Of a stretch of 19,336 bases of DNA, positions 6,010 to 14,052 are shown piece after piece. Source of the DNA: Spirochaetota bacterium (lineage in GTDB: Bacteria; Spirochaetota; Spirochaetia; Treponematales; Breznakiellaceae). The position numbers and the translations under genes were made by a program. A model generated the notes under the pieces. That model ran no database searches. It was not told where the DNA came from and saw nothing but the letters and a program-made list of their open reading frames with translations. How positions within the stretch are numbered: the first letter of the stretch is position 1; each line of letters starts with the position of its first letter. The DNA lies in contig JAEXTK010000277.1 in NCBI GenBank assembly GCA_023406985.1, positions 1-19,336 of the forward strand, given 5' to 3'.

Positions 6010-7098
6010 ATGCCCTTACCTCCGCTTCAGGTTGAGTACCTCAAATCCAGCGACCCCTTCGCCGCCGTCGTCCTCTTCATCGTGCTCGGCGTCGCGGTGG
6101 TCATCCTCGTCACGCTCAACGTCATCAAGAACGGCATAGGCATCGGGTCCGGCCTGGGCGGCGGCTCCCGCGGCACGCGCTTCAGCCGCTTCGCGCTGCG
6201 CCGGGCGGTTGCTTCCTGCGGCCTCGATTCGCGGCAGATGGCCTTCCTCGAGTCGGTGTTCCGCTCGGCTTCCATCTCCGATCCGGTGAAAGCGCTCGCC
6301 AACCCGCCGCTCCTGGACCGGATTTTCAAGCGGGCCTACCGCCTGATCGATTCGGACGGCGAAAACGGCGCCGAGGCCGAAGCGAAGAAGACGCTCCTTT
6401 TCTCCGTCCGTACCGCCATCGCCTCCGCGAAGGGGGCCACGGGCACGATCCGCACCACGAGGCAACTCACCGAGGGAACCGCCGCGACCATCCTGGGTCC
6501 GACCGGCGATAAATACCCGGTCAAGATCATCTCCGCCCATGGAGAGCGTCTCGTCGTCGAAATGCCGGTCAACGCGCTCGGAGAACCGGTACGCATCGCG
6601 CGCGGCGCCAAGCTCGCGTTTTCCTTCCATGACAGCGCCCGACAGGGATATCGCTTTGAGACGCGCGTCGCATCCCTCACCTCCAACGCCCTGGAGCTGG
6701 CCCACGCCGACCGGCTCACGGCGCTGCCGAGCCGAAAATACCAGCGAGTAGAGACCAATATCTCCTGCTATTTTTCGGCGGTCCGCATCCTGCTGCAGAC
6801 CGTCGATCGGAAGACCGTGAAGAAGACCGTGTCGGACGATCGTCGGACCATGGGTAACATCCTGGATCTATCCGCCGGGGGCTGCGCGATCAAGACCGCG
6901 GCGACGCTGAAGGCCGGCGACTACCTCAAGGTGGAGTTCGACGCCGCCCACGGGCGTACGCTCGCGGCGATCGGAAGGGTCGTGCGGACGAATCGCGCGG
7001 GAAGCGTCGGCGGCATCATGCACGTCCAGTTCGCGAAGGTGCCCGGCCGCGCCCTCAACGTGATCAACGCCCTGGTCTACGGCTATGACCAGGATTGA
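6010..7098 (+). CDS. Membrane-anchored YcgR/PilZ-domain c-di-GMP receptor
   Basis: Protein of 362 aa that probably binds cyclic di-GMP at the membrane and passes the signal to motility. A single transmembrane helix lies near the N-terminus (about 18-40, FAAVVLFIVLGVAVVILVTL), followed by a Gly-rich linker and a helical region (about 60-140). A YcgR-like N-terminal beta domain spans about 150-238. The PilZ domain (about 238-355) has both c-di-GMP motifs intact: R242-K-Y-Q-R246 for RxxxR, and D286-L-S288-A-G-G291 for [D/N]xSxxG. The ribosome-binding site AAGGAGGA lies 6 nt before the ATG, ideal. The gene starts 10 bp after its neighbour. With both motifs intact I expect ligand binding. The HD-GYP gene at 8526 could supply the degrading activity for the same pool. 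Confidence 0.9.
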   Translation: MPLPPLQVEYLKSSDPFAAVVLFIVLGVAVVILVTLNVIKNGIGIGSGLGGGSRGTRFSRFALRRAVASCGLDSRQMAFLESVFRSASISDPVKALANPPLLDRIFKRAYRLIDSDGENGAEAEAKKTLLFSVRTAIASAKGATGTIRTTRQLTEGTAATILGPTGDKYPVKIISAHGERLVVEMPVNALGEPVRIARGAKLAFSFHDSARQGYRFETRVASLTSNALELAHADRLTALPSRKYQRVETNISCYFSAVRILLQTVDRKTVKKTVSDDRRTMGNILDLSAGGCAIKTAATLKAGDYLKVEFDAAHGRTLAAIGRVVRTNRAGSVGGIMHVQFAKVPGRALNVINALVYGYDQD

Positions 7099-7131
7099 CC
7101 CGCATCCTTCGATCGCTTACTATTTCGACAG

Positions 7132-7392
7132 ATGAAAGTAGTCGATCTTAAGGATATCGTTCGCAAGGACGTCCCCATCTACTATCGCAGACTCTTCACG
7201 GGGACGGCGGTCCTCGACGTTCTCAACGAACGTCTGGAGCGGCGCATCGAATTCGCCATTGAGACGAAACCGACGGGCGCGAGCGAAATCGCGGTGAACG
7301 TCGTGGATGCGCTCGAATATCCGCTCGTTCCTGTTCTGCGCGAACTGCGCGCCAAAGTCGCCGTGCTCGACAAATCGGGAGCTCTACCCTGA
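7132..7392 (+). CDS. Small unrecognised protein, 86 aa
   Basis: I do not recognise this protein. It is soluble and mixed alpha/beta, opening MKVVDLKDIVRKDVPIYYRRLFTG, with the latter half alternating hydrophobic and charged residues (IEFAIETKPTG, IAVNVVDALEYPL) and a short helix near the end. No signal, membrane segment or cysteine is visible. There is no clear ribosome-binding site before the ATG at 7132. Its reality rests on its position, filling the gap between the PilZ gene and tsaE, and on its stop codon overlapping the probable tsaE start as CTGA, a coupling arrangement. Association with flagellar or t6A functions is unknown. Confidence 0.65.
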   Translation: MKVVDLKDIVRKDVPIYYRRLFTGTAVLDVLNERLERRIEFAIETKPTGASEIAVNVVDALEYPLVPVLRELRAKVAVLDKSGALP

Positions 7393-7826
7393 AGGTTTTC
7401 GTTACCAGGGAGCGCGAAGAAACGATTCGCCTCGGCGAGCGGATCGGCCGACAATTGTCGCGCGGGAACGTCGTCGCATTGAAGGGCGGCCTCGCCGCGG
7501 GCAAGACGACGCTCACCAAAGGGATCGCCCGAGGCCTCGACGTCGCCGAAGACGTGACGAGTCCGACCTATACCATCGTATCCGAGTACCGCGGTCGCTA
7601 TCCCCTCTACCATATGGACGCCTATCGCCTTTCGGGAGAAGAGGACTTCCTCTCCATCGGCGCCGAGGAACTCCTCTACGGGGACGGCGTGTGCGTCGTG
7701 GAATGGAGCGAGCGCGTCGAATCCTGCCTTCCCCCCACCGCGTACCGCGTAGCGCTTGAAGCGCTCGACGACGGAAGCCGCCGCATCACCCTGGAAGCGC
7801 CTCCGCTCGAGGAGGCCCTGTCGTGA
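7389..7826 (+). CDS. tsaE: tRNA t6A37 synthesis ATPase TsaE, probable CTG start
   Basis: TsaE is the ATPase of the TsaBDE complex that makes N6-threonylcarbamoyl-adenosine at position 37 of ANN-decoding tRNAs. From the proposed start the protein is 145 aa: KVFVTREREETIRLGERIG, then Walker A GGLAAGKTT (residues 33-41), the switch-like TSPTYTIVSEY, the HMDAYRL metal-site segment and VEWSERV. The first standard start in frame is TTG at 7455, which would remove the conserved N-terminal strand and helix. The only plausible earlier start is CTG at 7389, overlapping the upstream TGA as CTGA, with GGGAG at 7377-7381 as ribosome-binding site. The Walker A has Gly and Ala where GDLGAGKTT is usual. The stop overlaps tsaB. 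Confidence 0.88.
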   Translation: MKVFVTREREETIRLGERIGRQLSRGNVVALKGGLAAGKTTLTKGIARGLDVAEDVTSPTYTIVSEYRGRYPLYHMDAYRLSGEEDFLSIGAEELLYGDGVCVVEWSERVESCLPPTAYRVALEALDDGSRRITLEAPPLEEALS

Positions 7827-8533
7827 TCGCGCTCGCGCTCGATGCCGCCACCGACCTCCTTTCCGCCGCGCTCCAGACCGAGGAGGGCGTCTACTACATG
7901 GAGATCGACGCGGGCTTGCGCCACTCCGAACGCCTCATGGAAATGACCGATGCCCTCTTCGCCTCCGCCCGCGCGGCCCCCTCGGCGCTTGGCCTCGTCG
8001 CGTGCATGCGGGGCCCCGGCTCGTTCACCGGTCTGCGGATCGGCATGTCCGCGGCCAAGGGCATCGCGACGTCCCTCGGCATCCCCCTGCTCGCCGAGCC
8101 CACCCTCGATTGCCTATGGGCGAGCCGCGCCGCGTGGCCGGGCTTCGTCCTTCCCCTCATCGACGCCAAGAAGGGGCGCTGGTTCACCGCGGTCTATGCG
8201 GACGGGAAGCGGCTCACCGACTATCTCGACGCCGAACCCGAGGAAATCGCGGCATCGCTCGTCGGCGATCGCCCCGTCCTCCTGACCGGCTGCGACGCGC
8301 CGGCCGGCGCCGAGGCCCTCGCGCCCTTCATCGCCTCAGGCCGGCTCCGCGTGGACGGCGCCCATCGGCGCGGAGCGGCACGGGAGCTGCTCCGTTCGGC
8401 AATCGACCGTTATGGCCGGATAGGAAGCGGAGACGGTGATAGTATTGGACCGGAGTACTTGCGCAAGAGCGAAGCGGAGCTGACTCGCGAAGCGGCATCC
8501 CCAGTGCCACCAGCCGGAGGTTCGAATGAATAA
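7823..8533 (+). CDS. tsaB: tRNA t6A37 synthesis protein TsaB (YeaZ)
   Basis: TsaB is the inactive Kae1-like scaffold that pairs with TsaD and recruits TsaE for tRNA t6A modification. It is 236 aa, a normal length. The N-terminal ASKHA fold opens IALALDAATDLLSAAL and the family signature GPGSFTGLRIG is at 64-74. The GTG start at 7823 overlaps the tsaE stop as GTGA and has an excellent GAGGAGG at 7809-7815. The C-terminal 20 residues are a polar tail that is probably disordered. tsaD is not in the window. The adjacency tsaE-tsaB is common; its place after flagellar genes is also seen, from memory, in Treponema. Confidence 0.95.
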   Translation: MIALALDAATDLLSAALQTEEGVYYMEIDAGLRHSERLMEMTDALFASARAAPSALGLVACMRGPGSFTGLRIGMSAAKGIATSLGIPLLAEPTLDCLWASRAAWPGFVLPLIDAKKGRWFTAVYADGKRLTDYLDAEPEEIAASLVGDRPVLLTGCDAPAGAEALAPFIASGRLRVDGAHRRGAARELLRSAIDRYGRIGSGDGDSIGPEYLRKSEAELTREAASPVPPAGGSNE

Positions 8534-9617
8534 ACCGCCTACTCCCCCGCGCGGGGAACCGCTCGATGCCGAAGAGCTCGAGGCCTTGGACGAGGTCTCT
8601 CCCGACGAAGCCGTCGCGGTGGACGCGATTCCGGTCGACGTCATTCCGCCGCCCGCCGCCGCGGCCTTCGCGAACAGCATCTTCCCCGTCCTCCTCGTGG
8701 ACGAGGATTTCCGCATCCGGTTCGCGAATCGGGCCTGCGACCGGCTTTTTTCCGGTTTCTATCGCCTCGCGGGCAGCCTCTTCACCGATCTCTTCGGGCG
8801 CTCGCTCGGCCCCACCACCCTCAAGGAGATACGCTCCGCGATCAGGTCCGCCGAGCGAGGCTACTCGTGGAAGGGCCTCATCCGGAGCAAGGCGCGCGAG
8901 GCAGGCACGATACTGACGAAGACGTACTTCGTTCCCGTGTACGCGAACGCGGAGTCGGCCCGGGCTCCCACCGAGTTCATCGTCCTCTTCGACGACGTCA
9001 CCGAAGAGAACAAGGCTCTCCTGCGGAGCGTGTTCTTGAGCCTCCTGGAAGCCTCCAAGCTCAAGGACAACGATACCGGCAAGCACATCACCAGGGTAAA
9101 CCGTTACGCCCGTCGCTTCGCCGAGGAGCTTTTCGACCACCCCGGCTACGATTCCATCGACCGGGATTTCGTCGACGATATCGGCTTCCTCGCCTCCATG
9201 CACGACGTGGGCAAGATCGGTACGCCCGACGACATCCTCAATAAGGAAGGCCCGCTCTCCGACTGGGAGTGGGCCATCATGCAGGAGCATACGAAGAACG
9301 GGGCGTACATCCTTTCCACCTACCCGAATCCCATGGCGCGCGAGATCGCGCTCAACCATCACGAGCGGTGGGACGGTACGGGATATCCGTTCAAGATCGA
9401 GGGGACGATGATTCCCCTCTCCGCGCGCATCGTTTCCCTCGTGGACGTGTACGACGCGCTACGGATGAAGCGGAGCTACAAGAACGCCTACAACCATCGG
9501 ACCGCGGTCGCGAAGATCCAAGATTGGCGCGGGACCCATTTCGATCCCGCGCTCGTCGACGTGTTCGAGCGCATCGCCGACGATTTCGAGGTTATTTTCC
9601 GGACCAACGAGGACTGA
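8526..9617 (+). CDS. PAS and HD-GYP domain protein, probable c-di-GMP phosphodiesterase
   Basis: Protein of 363 aa, likely hydrolysing cyclic di-GMP under control of a sensory PAS domain. Residues 1-45 are acidic and Pro-rich, probably disordered. A PAS domain spans about 48-155 (NSIFPVLLVDEDFRIRFANRAC to EFIVLFDDVTEE), followed by a linking helix and the HD-GYP domain (about 160-363). The catalytic metal motif H226-D227-V-G-K is intact, as is the GYP motif HHERWDGTGYP at 278-288. No membrane segment is seen, so the enzyme is cytosolic. GGAGG at 8516-8520 supports the ATG at 8526, which overlaps the tsaB stop by 8 bp. It is the last plus-strand gene before the convergent flagellar operon; the gap is only 10 bp. 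The PAS ligand cannot be read from sequence. Confidence 0.93.
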   Translation: MNKPPTPPRGEPLDAEELEALDEVSPDEAVAVDAIPVDVIPPPAAAAFANSIFPVLLVDEDFRIRFANRACDRLFSGFYRLAGSLFTDLFGRSLGPTTLKEIRSAIRSAERGYSWKGLIRSKAREAGTILTKTYFVPVYANAESARAPTEFIVLFDDVTEENKALLRSVFLSLLEASKLKDNDTGKHITRVNRYARRFAEELFDHPGYDSIDRDFVDDIGFLASMHDVGKIGTPDDILNKEGPLSDWEWAIMQEHTKNGAYILSTYPNPMAREIALNHHERWDGTGYPFKIEGTMIPLSARIVSLVDVYDALRMKRSYKNAYNHRTAVAKIQDWRGTHFDPALVDVFERIADDFEVIFRTNED

Positions 9618-9627
9618 GGGCGCGTTC

Positions 9628-9861
9628 CTAGACGGGCTCGCGTTCCGCTCCCAGATCCACGGGAGGGAGCGTGGGCGCGCTTTCCGCGGCCGCCCGGTTC
9701 TCCGCCATGATGGCGTCGAACACTTCGCGGCGGAACACCTTCACCGACCGGGGAGCGTCCACGCCGAGCTTCACCTGGTCGCCGCGGATCTCGATGACCG
9801 ATACGGAGACGTCGTCCCCGATCATGATTTTCTCATTCACTTTTCGGGATAATATCAGCAT
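9628..9861 (-). CDS. csrA: Carbon storage regulator CsrA, flagellin translation repressor
   Basis: CsrA is a dimeric RNA-binding protein that occupies GGA motifs in mRNA leaders. It is 77 aa: the canonical core MLILSRKVNEKIMIGDDVSVSVIEI through about residue 55, then a Pro/Ala-rich tail of about 20 residues. The RNA-contact residues at the start (L4, R6) and R44 in VKVFRRE are present. The start at 9861 is chosen from the conserved MLILSR and from GAGGAA at 9873-9868; the frame is open further upstream into fliW. It overlaps the fliW stop by 7 bp. In Bacillus, FliW binds and inhibits CsrA until flagellin titrates FliW away; both flaB leaders in this window have matching sites. Confidence 0.97.
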   Translation of the reverse strand: MLILSRKVNEKIMIGDDVSVSVIEIRGDQVKLGVDAPRSVKVFRREVFDAIMAENRAAAESAPTLPPVDLGAEREPV

Positions 9862-10304
9862 GGCGTCTTCCTCGCGGCGGCGAGCTCGGCGACGATGTCG
9901 TGCTTGGTCTTCCATCGCGGATCGGTGAGGATGGACTGCCGCGCGAGCCGGCCTTCCCGGTTGATCACCAGCGGCCCCTGCAGGTTCGCGGTCATGGGCC
10001 CCCCGTCCGCGGGAATCGTCACGATGGAAAAGACCAGGACCGCGTCCGGATCGGTGATGCCGATCTCGGAGAGGTCCGAATCATCGATGTCCAGTTCGTA
10101 GTCGGGCCGGAACAGGAAGGGGTTCACCAAGACGAAGGCGATATGCTCCACGTCGACGGACTGGAGCCAATAGAACGGCTGCCGCTCCGCGTCCAGGATC
10201 ACGTAATCCTTGAATTTTTCGAAGCCGAGAAGACCATGGGGGAAGACGATGCGCTGACGCTCGTCCACGTCGATGGTCCCGTACGCTTTTGTGTTGACTC
10301 TCAT
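9855..10304 (-). CDS. fliW: Flagellar assembly factor FliW, CsrA antagonist
   Basis: FliW, 149 aa, is a small beta-barrel protein that binds either flagellin or CsrA and so couples flagellin synthesis to export. Diagnostic segments are INxR-type opening (MRVNTKAYGTIDVDERQRIVFPHGLLGFE), FYWLQSVDVEHIAFVLVNPF, and ANLQGPLVINREGRLARQSIL, the best conserved part of the family. GGAGA lies shortly before the ATG. It is 8 bp downstream of flgL and overlaps csrA, so flgL-fliW-csrA are co-transcribed and probably translationally coupled. Confidence 0.97.
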   Translation of the reverse strand: MRVNTKAYGTIDVDERQRIVFPHGLLGFEKFKDYVILDAERQPFYWLQSVDVEHIAFVLVNPFLFRPDYELDIDDSDLSEIGITDPDAVLVFSIVTIPADGGPMTANLQGPLVINREGRLARQSILTDPRWKTKHDIVAELAAARKTPC

Positions 10305-10312
10305 CGTTTCTC

Positions 10313-11560
10313 CTAGCGCAGGAAATCGAGCAGGGTCGGCTGCAACACCTTGGCGGCCGTCTGGAGGGCCGCCTTATGGGCGAATTCCAGCATGCCGAGG
10401 TCGGTCGCCGCCGCGGCGAAATCCAAGGACGATTCCCGCGCGAGGTTCGCGGTGACGTCCGGTATCTCCTCGTTGATCCGCTTCCAGGTGAGCTCGGCCC
10501 GCTCCTGTCGGCTGCCGATCTCCGCGAGCCGCGATCCGAAATTGTCCAGGGCGAGGTCGATGCCGGCGAGGGCCTGCCCACCCGCGGTCTCCGCGTCGCC
10601 GCGGTACAGGGCGTCCCTGAGGCGGATCACCATGTCGAAGGCGGAACCGCCCGACACGCGCGCGCTCGGGTTCCAGTTGGTCGTAGCGGTGGCCGGACCG
10701 TTCTTGAGGATGCCGAGGTCGGCGAGCACCCGCGATCCCACGCCGTCCTCCATGCGGATCTGGTGCGCGTTCGTCCCTTCCAAGGCGAGGCCGCGGGTCT
10801 CGGGATCCACGTACGCCTTGACCGGCGCGGATGAATCGTTGATCTTGGCGACGATCGCGTGCACGGTATCGCCGGGCGCGACGTCGATGCGCTGGCCGTC
10901 GACGAAGAAGCTCCCCGCATCGGCGGCGCGGTAGGAAGTCGCGTCGAACGCGGAGAAGACCTGCATCTTTTCGGCCCAGAAGGCCTCGCCGCCGCCGAGG
11001 TCGAGGGAGGCGTAGGCGCCCTCGTCAACCTCGGCCCGGCGGGCCGCGCCCGAGCCCTGGTACTCGACCTTCGCGGTGACCTCCGCGCCGGCTCCCGGGA
11101 CGGACCCCGCGACCGCGCGGAAGGGCTCGGTGAAGGCCTTGTCGCCCGCGAAGAGGCGTTTGCCGTCGGGTCCGACCGCGTTCGCGATCTGGACGAGCTC
11201 CTTGAGGAGCTCGTTCACCTCCACCCCCATGTACCGCAGGTCTTCCTGCGCGTAGGTCCCGTTCGCGCCCTGCACCGCGAGCTCCCGCACGCGCTGCATG
11301 ACGTCCTGGGCCTGGCGCATATACCCGTCGGTCACCTTGAAGTGGTCCCGCGCATAGAGCGCGTTGTCCTCGAACCGCGAAAGCCGCGCGAGGAAGGACT
11401 CGTAGCGCACCGCATGGGCGGCGGCGAGCGGGTCGTCCCGGAGTTCCTTTATCTTGGACTGCGTGGCCAGCTTGGTCTGCAGGGACGAAAGATCGCTTTC
11501 ATGCCGGCGGAGGCGGTACTGGAGATCGCCGTTCGGCATGTCGGTGGAAACGCGTCTCAT
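10313..11560 (-). CDS. flgL: Flagellar hook-filament junction protein FlgL (HAP3)
   Basis: FlgL, 415 aa, joins the hook-side FlgK ring to the flagellin filament. The flagellin-like N-terminus (about 1-140) opens MRRVSTDMPNGDLQYRLRRHE and contains VMQRVRELAVQGANGTYAQED, very like the flagellin D1 helix. The C-terminal helices (about 330-415) include IGSRQERAELTWKRINEE and end LDFLR. The central domain (about 160-320) contains VAPGDTVHAIVAKIND, a segment matched in FlgK by PTDTVSDVVARIND, a shared HAP-domain motif. The protein is longer than enterobacterial FlgL but in the usual spirochaete range. The gene is 6 bp after flgK, with only a weak ribosome-binding site, suggesting coupling. Confidence 0.95.
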   Translation of the reverse strand: MRRVSTDMPNGDLQYRLRRHESDLSSLQTKLATQSKIKELRDDPLAAAHAVRYESFLARLSRFEDNALYARDHFKVTDGYMRQAQDVMQRVRELAVQGANGTYAQEDLRYMGVEVNELLKELVQIANAVGPDGKRLFAGDKAFTEPFRAVAGSVPGAGAEVTAKVEYQGSGAARRAEVDEGAYASLDLGGGEAFWAEKMQVFSAFDATSYRAADAGSFFVDGQRIDVAPGDTVHAIVAKINDSSAPVKAYVDPETRGLALEGTNAHQIRMEDGVGSRVLADLGILKNGPATATTNWNPSARVSGGSAFDMVIRLRDALYRGDAETAGGQALAGIDLALDNFGSRLAEIGSRQERAELTWKRINEEIPDVTANLARESSLDFAAAATDLGMLEFAHKAALQTAAKVLQPTLLDFLR

Positions 11561-11566
11561 GGCCTA

Positions 11567-13444
11567 TTACACTCCCATCCGGTTGATGATCACGTCGAGC
11601 ATGTCGTTGACGGTGGTGATGAACCGGGCCGCCGCGGCATAGCCGTGCTGGTATTTGATCATCTGCGACAATTCTTCGTCGATATTGACGCCGGAAATCG
11701 AATCGCGCATATCGCGGAGCTGCTTCATGATGAGGTTCTGGGTCTCCAAGGCGCGGTCCGACTGTTCGCCCATCAGTCCCACGCGGGCGACCGCGTCGGC
11801 GAAGTAGTCGTCGAAGGTATCGAGCCGACCCACCATCACCGCCGTATTCCGGAGCGAGGCGATCGCGAGGGCCGCCTCGCCGTTGCCGGGGTTGGCCGCC
11901 TTGCCGTTCTCCCCGTAGCCGGCGGCCACGGAAGTGGGGTCCTTGACCAGCGCGGGGTTCACCTCGATCCAGCCGGAAGGGTGCGCCACCGGGGCCACCG
12001 CGTAGTCGAGCCCGCCGCCGCGGAGCGAGAGGACCGCGTCCGCCCCTCCCCAATCGTATGCCCCGTCCGGACCGCGGTTCACGAGGACGCCCGCGTAGCC
12101 CCCGAGGAAGTGACCGGAATCCTCCACGCGCCGGATGACGAAGTCGGGATTCGCGGGATCGGCGGCGGGCGTTCCCTTGAGGCTGAGCCTTCCGCGCTGG
12201 TCCAGGCGCGCCACGACTTCCGCGCCCGAGTCGTTGATGCGGGCGACGACGTCGGAGACGGTGTCCGTCGGATAGTAGGGGACCTCGACGTCGCCGTCCG
12301 CGCCCGAAAGCCGGATCCGGCCTTCGAGGCCGATCTGCGCCTTCTCTTCCAGGCTGTTGGCCCCCGTGATGCGGAAGACGTAGCTGGAATCGTACGCGCC
12401 GTCCCCGTTCCGGTCATAATTGCCCGCTACGTTCGTGACGAAGGGCCGCTCCACGAAGAAGTCGAGGCCGGTCTTCCCGTTGAGGCCCGAACCCGCGCGG
12501 TGGGCGTCGTTCACGAGGTCCACGAAGTTCATCGTCATGGAGTCCAGGCTCTGCAGCTCGCCCCGCAGGGTCCGGTCCCGCAGTTCCACGAGGGCGGCCA
12601 GGCTGCCGCCCTGGAAATGGGCCGCTTCCCCCGACTCTTTCCAGACGATCTGCGAATACCCCTCGGTGTCGATTCCCGACCGGACATCGAACTCCCGTCC
12701 TATCCGGCCCTGCACGAGCACGAAACCGGCCGTATGCACGACGAACTCGTCCGGATCGCGGCCGTCGGTGGTGATATCGACGATCCCTGAGAGCTGCTCC
12801 ACGAGGAGGTCGCGCCGGTCGTAGAGGTCGTTGGGGTTGTCGCCCTGCGCGCGGATCTTGGTGATCTCTTCGTTGAGACCCGCGATCTGCCGGGAAAGGG
12901 CGTTCACGCGGCTCACCGTGCCGCGGATGTCTTCCTCGGCCATGTCGCGCAGACCCGCCACGCCCTTGTAGCGCTCGTGGATGGCGTCCACGAGGGTCTT
13001 GCCTCGCTCCAGGACCGCCCTGCGCGGCGCGGAATCGGCGGGATGCACCGACAGTTCCTGCCAGGCATCCCAGAAGGCGTCCATCCGACCGCGTATGGAA
13101 ACGTCCGCGGGCTCGTTGTAGATGCGCTCCAGCATGAGCACGTACTTGTCGCGCGTCTCCCAGAAGCCCTCGCCGTTCGCCTGGGCGACGATGCGCTTGT
13201 CGAGGAGCTCGTCGCGCACCCGCTCGATGCGCTCGACGACCGTCCCCTGTCCGATCTGGCCGGGCGTTTCCTCCCGGTTGAGACCCGGAAGGTAGATGGG
13301 TTCGAAGGGAGAGAGTTCGACGCGCTGACGCGAATATCCCTCGGTGGACGCGTTGGAAAGGTTATGGCCCGTGGTCGCGAGTCCCTGCTGATGGGCGACG
13401 ACCGAGCGCTTGCCGATCTCAATGCCCGCGAAAGTTGACTGCAT
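11567..13444 (-). CDS. flgK: Flagellar hook-filament junction protein FlgK (HAP1)
   Basis: FlgK, 625 aa, is the first hook-filament junction protein. The N-terminus (MQSTFAGIEIGKRSVVAHQQ, then the LSNASTEGYSRQRVEL motif) is diagnostic. The C-terminus has NIDEELSQMIKYQHGYAAAARFITTVNDMLD, the matching conserved end. The middle carries HAP-type repeats, including PTDTVSDVVARINDSG, also seen in FlgL. D344-x-N346-x-D348-G-x-x-D352 (12389-12415) fits the DxDxDGxxD Ca2+-loop pattern. It is encoded 18 bp after flgN on the same strand, and FlgN is its export chaperone. The ribosome-binding site is GCGGAG. Confidence 0.97.
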   Translation of the reverse strand: MQSTFAGIEIGKRSVVAHQQGLATTGHNLSNASTEGYSRQRVELSPFEPIYLPGLNREETPGQIGQGTVVERIERVRDELLDKRIVAQANGEGFWETRDKYVLMLERIYNEPADVSIRGRMDAFWDAWQELSVHPADSAPRRAVLERGKTLVDAIHERYKGVAGLRDMAEEDIRGTVSRVNALSRQIAGLNEEITKIRAQGDNPNDLYDRRDLLVEQLSGIVDITTDGRDPDEFVVHTAGFVLVQGRIGREFDVRSGIDTEGYSQIVWKESGEAAHFQGGSLAALVELRDRTLRGELQSLDSMTMNFVDLVNDAHRAGSGLNGKTGLDFFVERPFVTNVAGNYDRNGDGAYDSSYVFRITGANSLEEKAQIGLEGRIRLSGADGDVEVPYYPTDTVSDVVARINDSGAEVVARLDQRGRLSLKGTPAADPANPDFVIRRVEDSGHFLGGYAGVLVNRGPDGAYDWGGADAVLSLRGGGLDYAVAPVAHPSGWIEVNPALVKDPTSVAAGYGENGKAANPGNGEAALAIASLRNTAVMVGRLDTFDDYFADAVARVGLMGEQSDRALETQNLIMKQLRDMRDSISGVNIDEELSQMIKYQHGYAAAARFITTVNDMLDVIINRMGV

Positions 13445-13462
13445 GGCTGCTCCGCTTGATTC

Positions 13463-13966
13463 CTAAAGGCTGCGATCGAGCACGATGGATCGCATCTCCG
13501 GATGCACGGTCTTTCCCCTGCGGGAATAGATTTTCCCCTTCCGATCGGGAAAGGCCGCATCCATGAAATCGGACAGGGTTCCGCGCGCATCCGCGAGGTA
13601 GGTCGTCAGCGCATCGTTGGCCAAGCGGACCTTGAGCGCGTCCAGCTTGAGCCTACGGTAGAGTTCCGTAAGCTCCCTCCGCTCCGCGGCGCCGAGCCGC
13701 GAGGCGAGCGCGTAGAAACCGACGCTCTCCCGGTCGGATGAACCGCTCGCGAATTCGGAGAAGATGCGCGCGCGTTCGGCCTCCAGGAGCTCGAATTCAC
13801 CGCCGTACGCGGCGAGGCGGGCGAGCATCGTTTCTAGGTCGGTCCATTCGCGCGCGAAAACCGCGTTCCTGACTACTTCCTGGGCGGCCGCGAGCCGCTC
13901 CAGAAGCGCCGTTTCCTGCCTGAGAATGTCCGCGCAGCGCGCGACGAGGTTCGCATTGCTATTCAT
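13463..13966 (-). CDS. flgN: FlgN-family flagellar export chaperone
   Basis: FlgN-like chaperone, 167 aa, all helical, expected to hold FlgK and FlgL in the cytosol before type III export. Long amphipathic helices (about 1-135) include LRQETALLERLAAAQEVVRNAV and a coiled-coil-like ELTELYRRLKLDALKVRLAND. The tail has the FlgN-like YSRRGK motif near residue 148. The family is weakly conserved, so the call leans on fold, the tail motif and its position at the head of the flgK-flgL operon. AAAGGA lies 4 bp before the ATG. A candidate sigma-28 promoter lies just upstream. Confidence 0.88.
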   Translation of the reverse strand: MNSNANLVARCADILRQETALLERLAAAQEVVRNAVFAREWTDLETMLARLAAYGGEFELLEAERARIFSEFASGSSDRESVGFYALASRLGAAERRELTELYRRLKLDALKVRLANDALTTYLADARGTLSDFMDAAFPDRKGKIYSRRGKTVHPEMRSIVLDRSL

Positions 13967-13985
13967 ATCCTTTGCCTCGCCTCTT

Positions 13986-14014
13986 GTATCGGCGCGTTGC
14001 GCGTCCGAACTGAG
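13986..14014 (-). promoter_or_regulatory. Candidate sigma-28 promoter for flgN-flgK-flgL-fliW-csrA
   Basis: On the minus strand GCCGATAC (13993-13986) matches the sigma-28 -10 consensus at 7 of 8 positions and is intergenic, 20 bp before the flgN ATG. A partial -35 (CTCAGTTC, 14014-14007, sharing AGTT) lies 13 bp upstream rather than the usual 11. The location suits a late-class operon that includes flgK and flgL. Confidence 0.4.
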
Positions 14015-14052
14015 CTAAAAGGCGTCGAGCCCCGCATTCGCCGAAGCCCCAC

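Noticed and set aside
9646..9671. Inverted repeat CGCTCCC/GGGAGCG near the convergent gene ends as a bidirectional terminator
   Set aside because: It lies within csrA coding sequence, has a 12-nt loop and no T-run on either side. No terminator is visible at the 10-bp convergent gap.
10859..12790. Long plus-strand open frame (643 codons) antisense to flgL and flgK
   Set aside because: It mirrors codon bias of the real minus-strand genes; the translation is rich in His, Arg, Val and Gly with no motif or ribosome-binding site.
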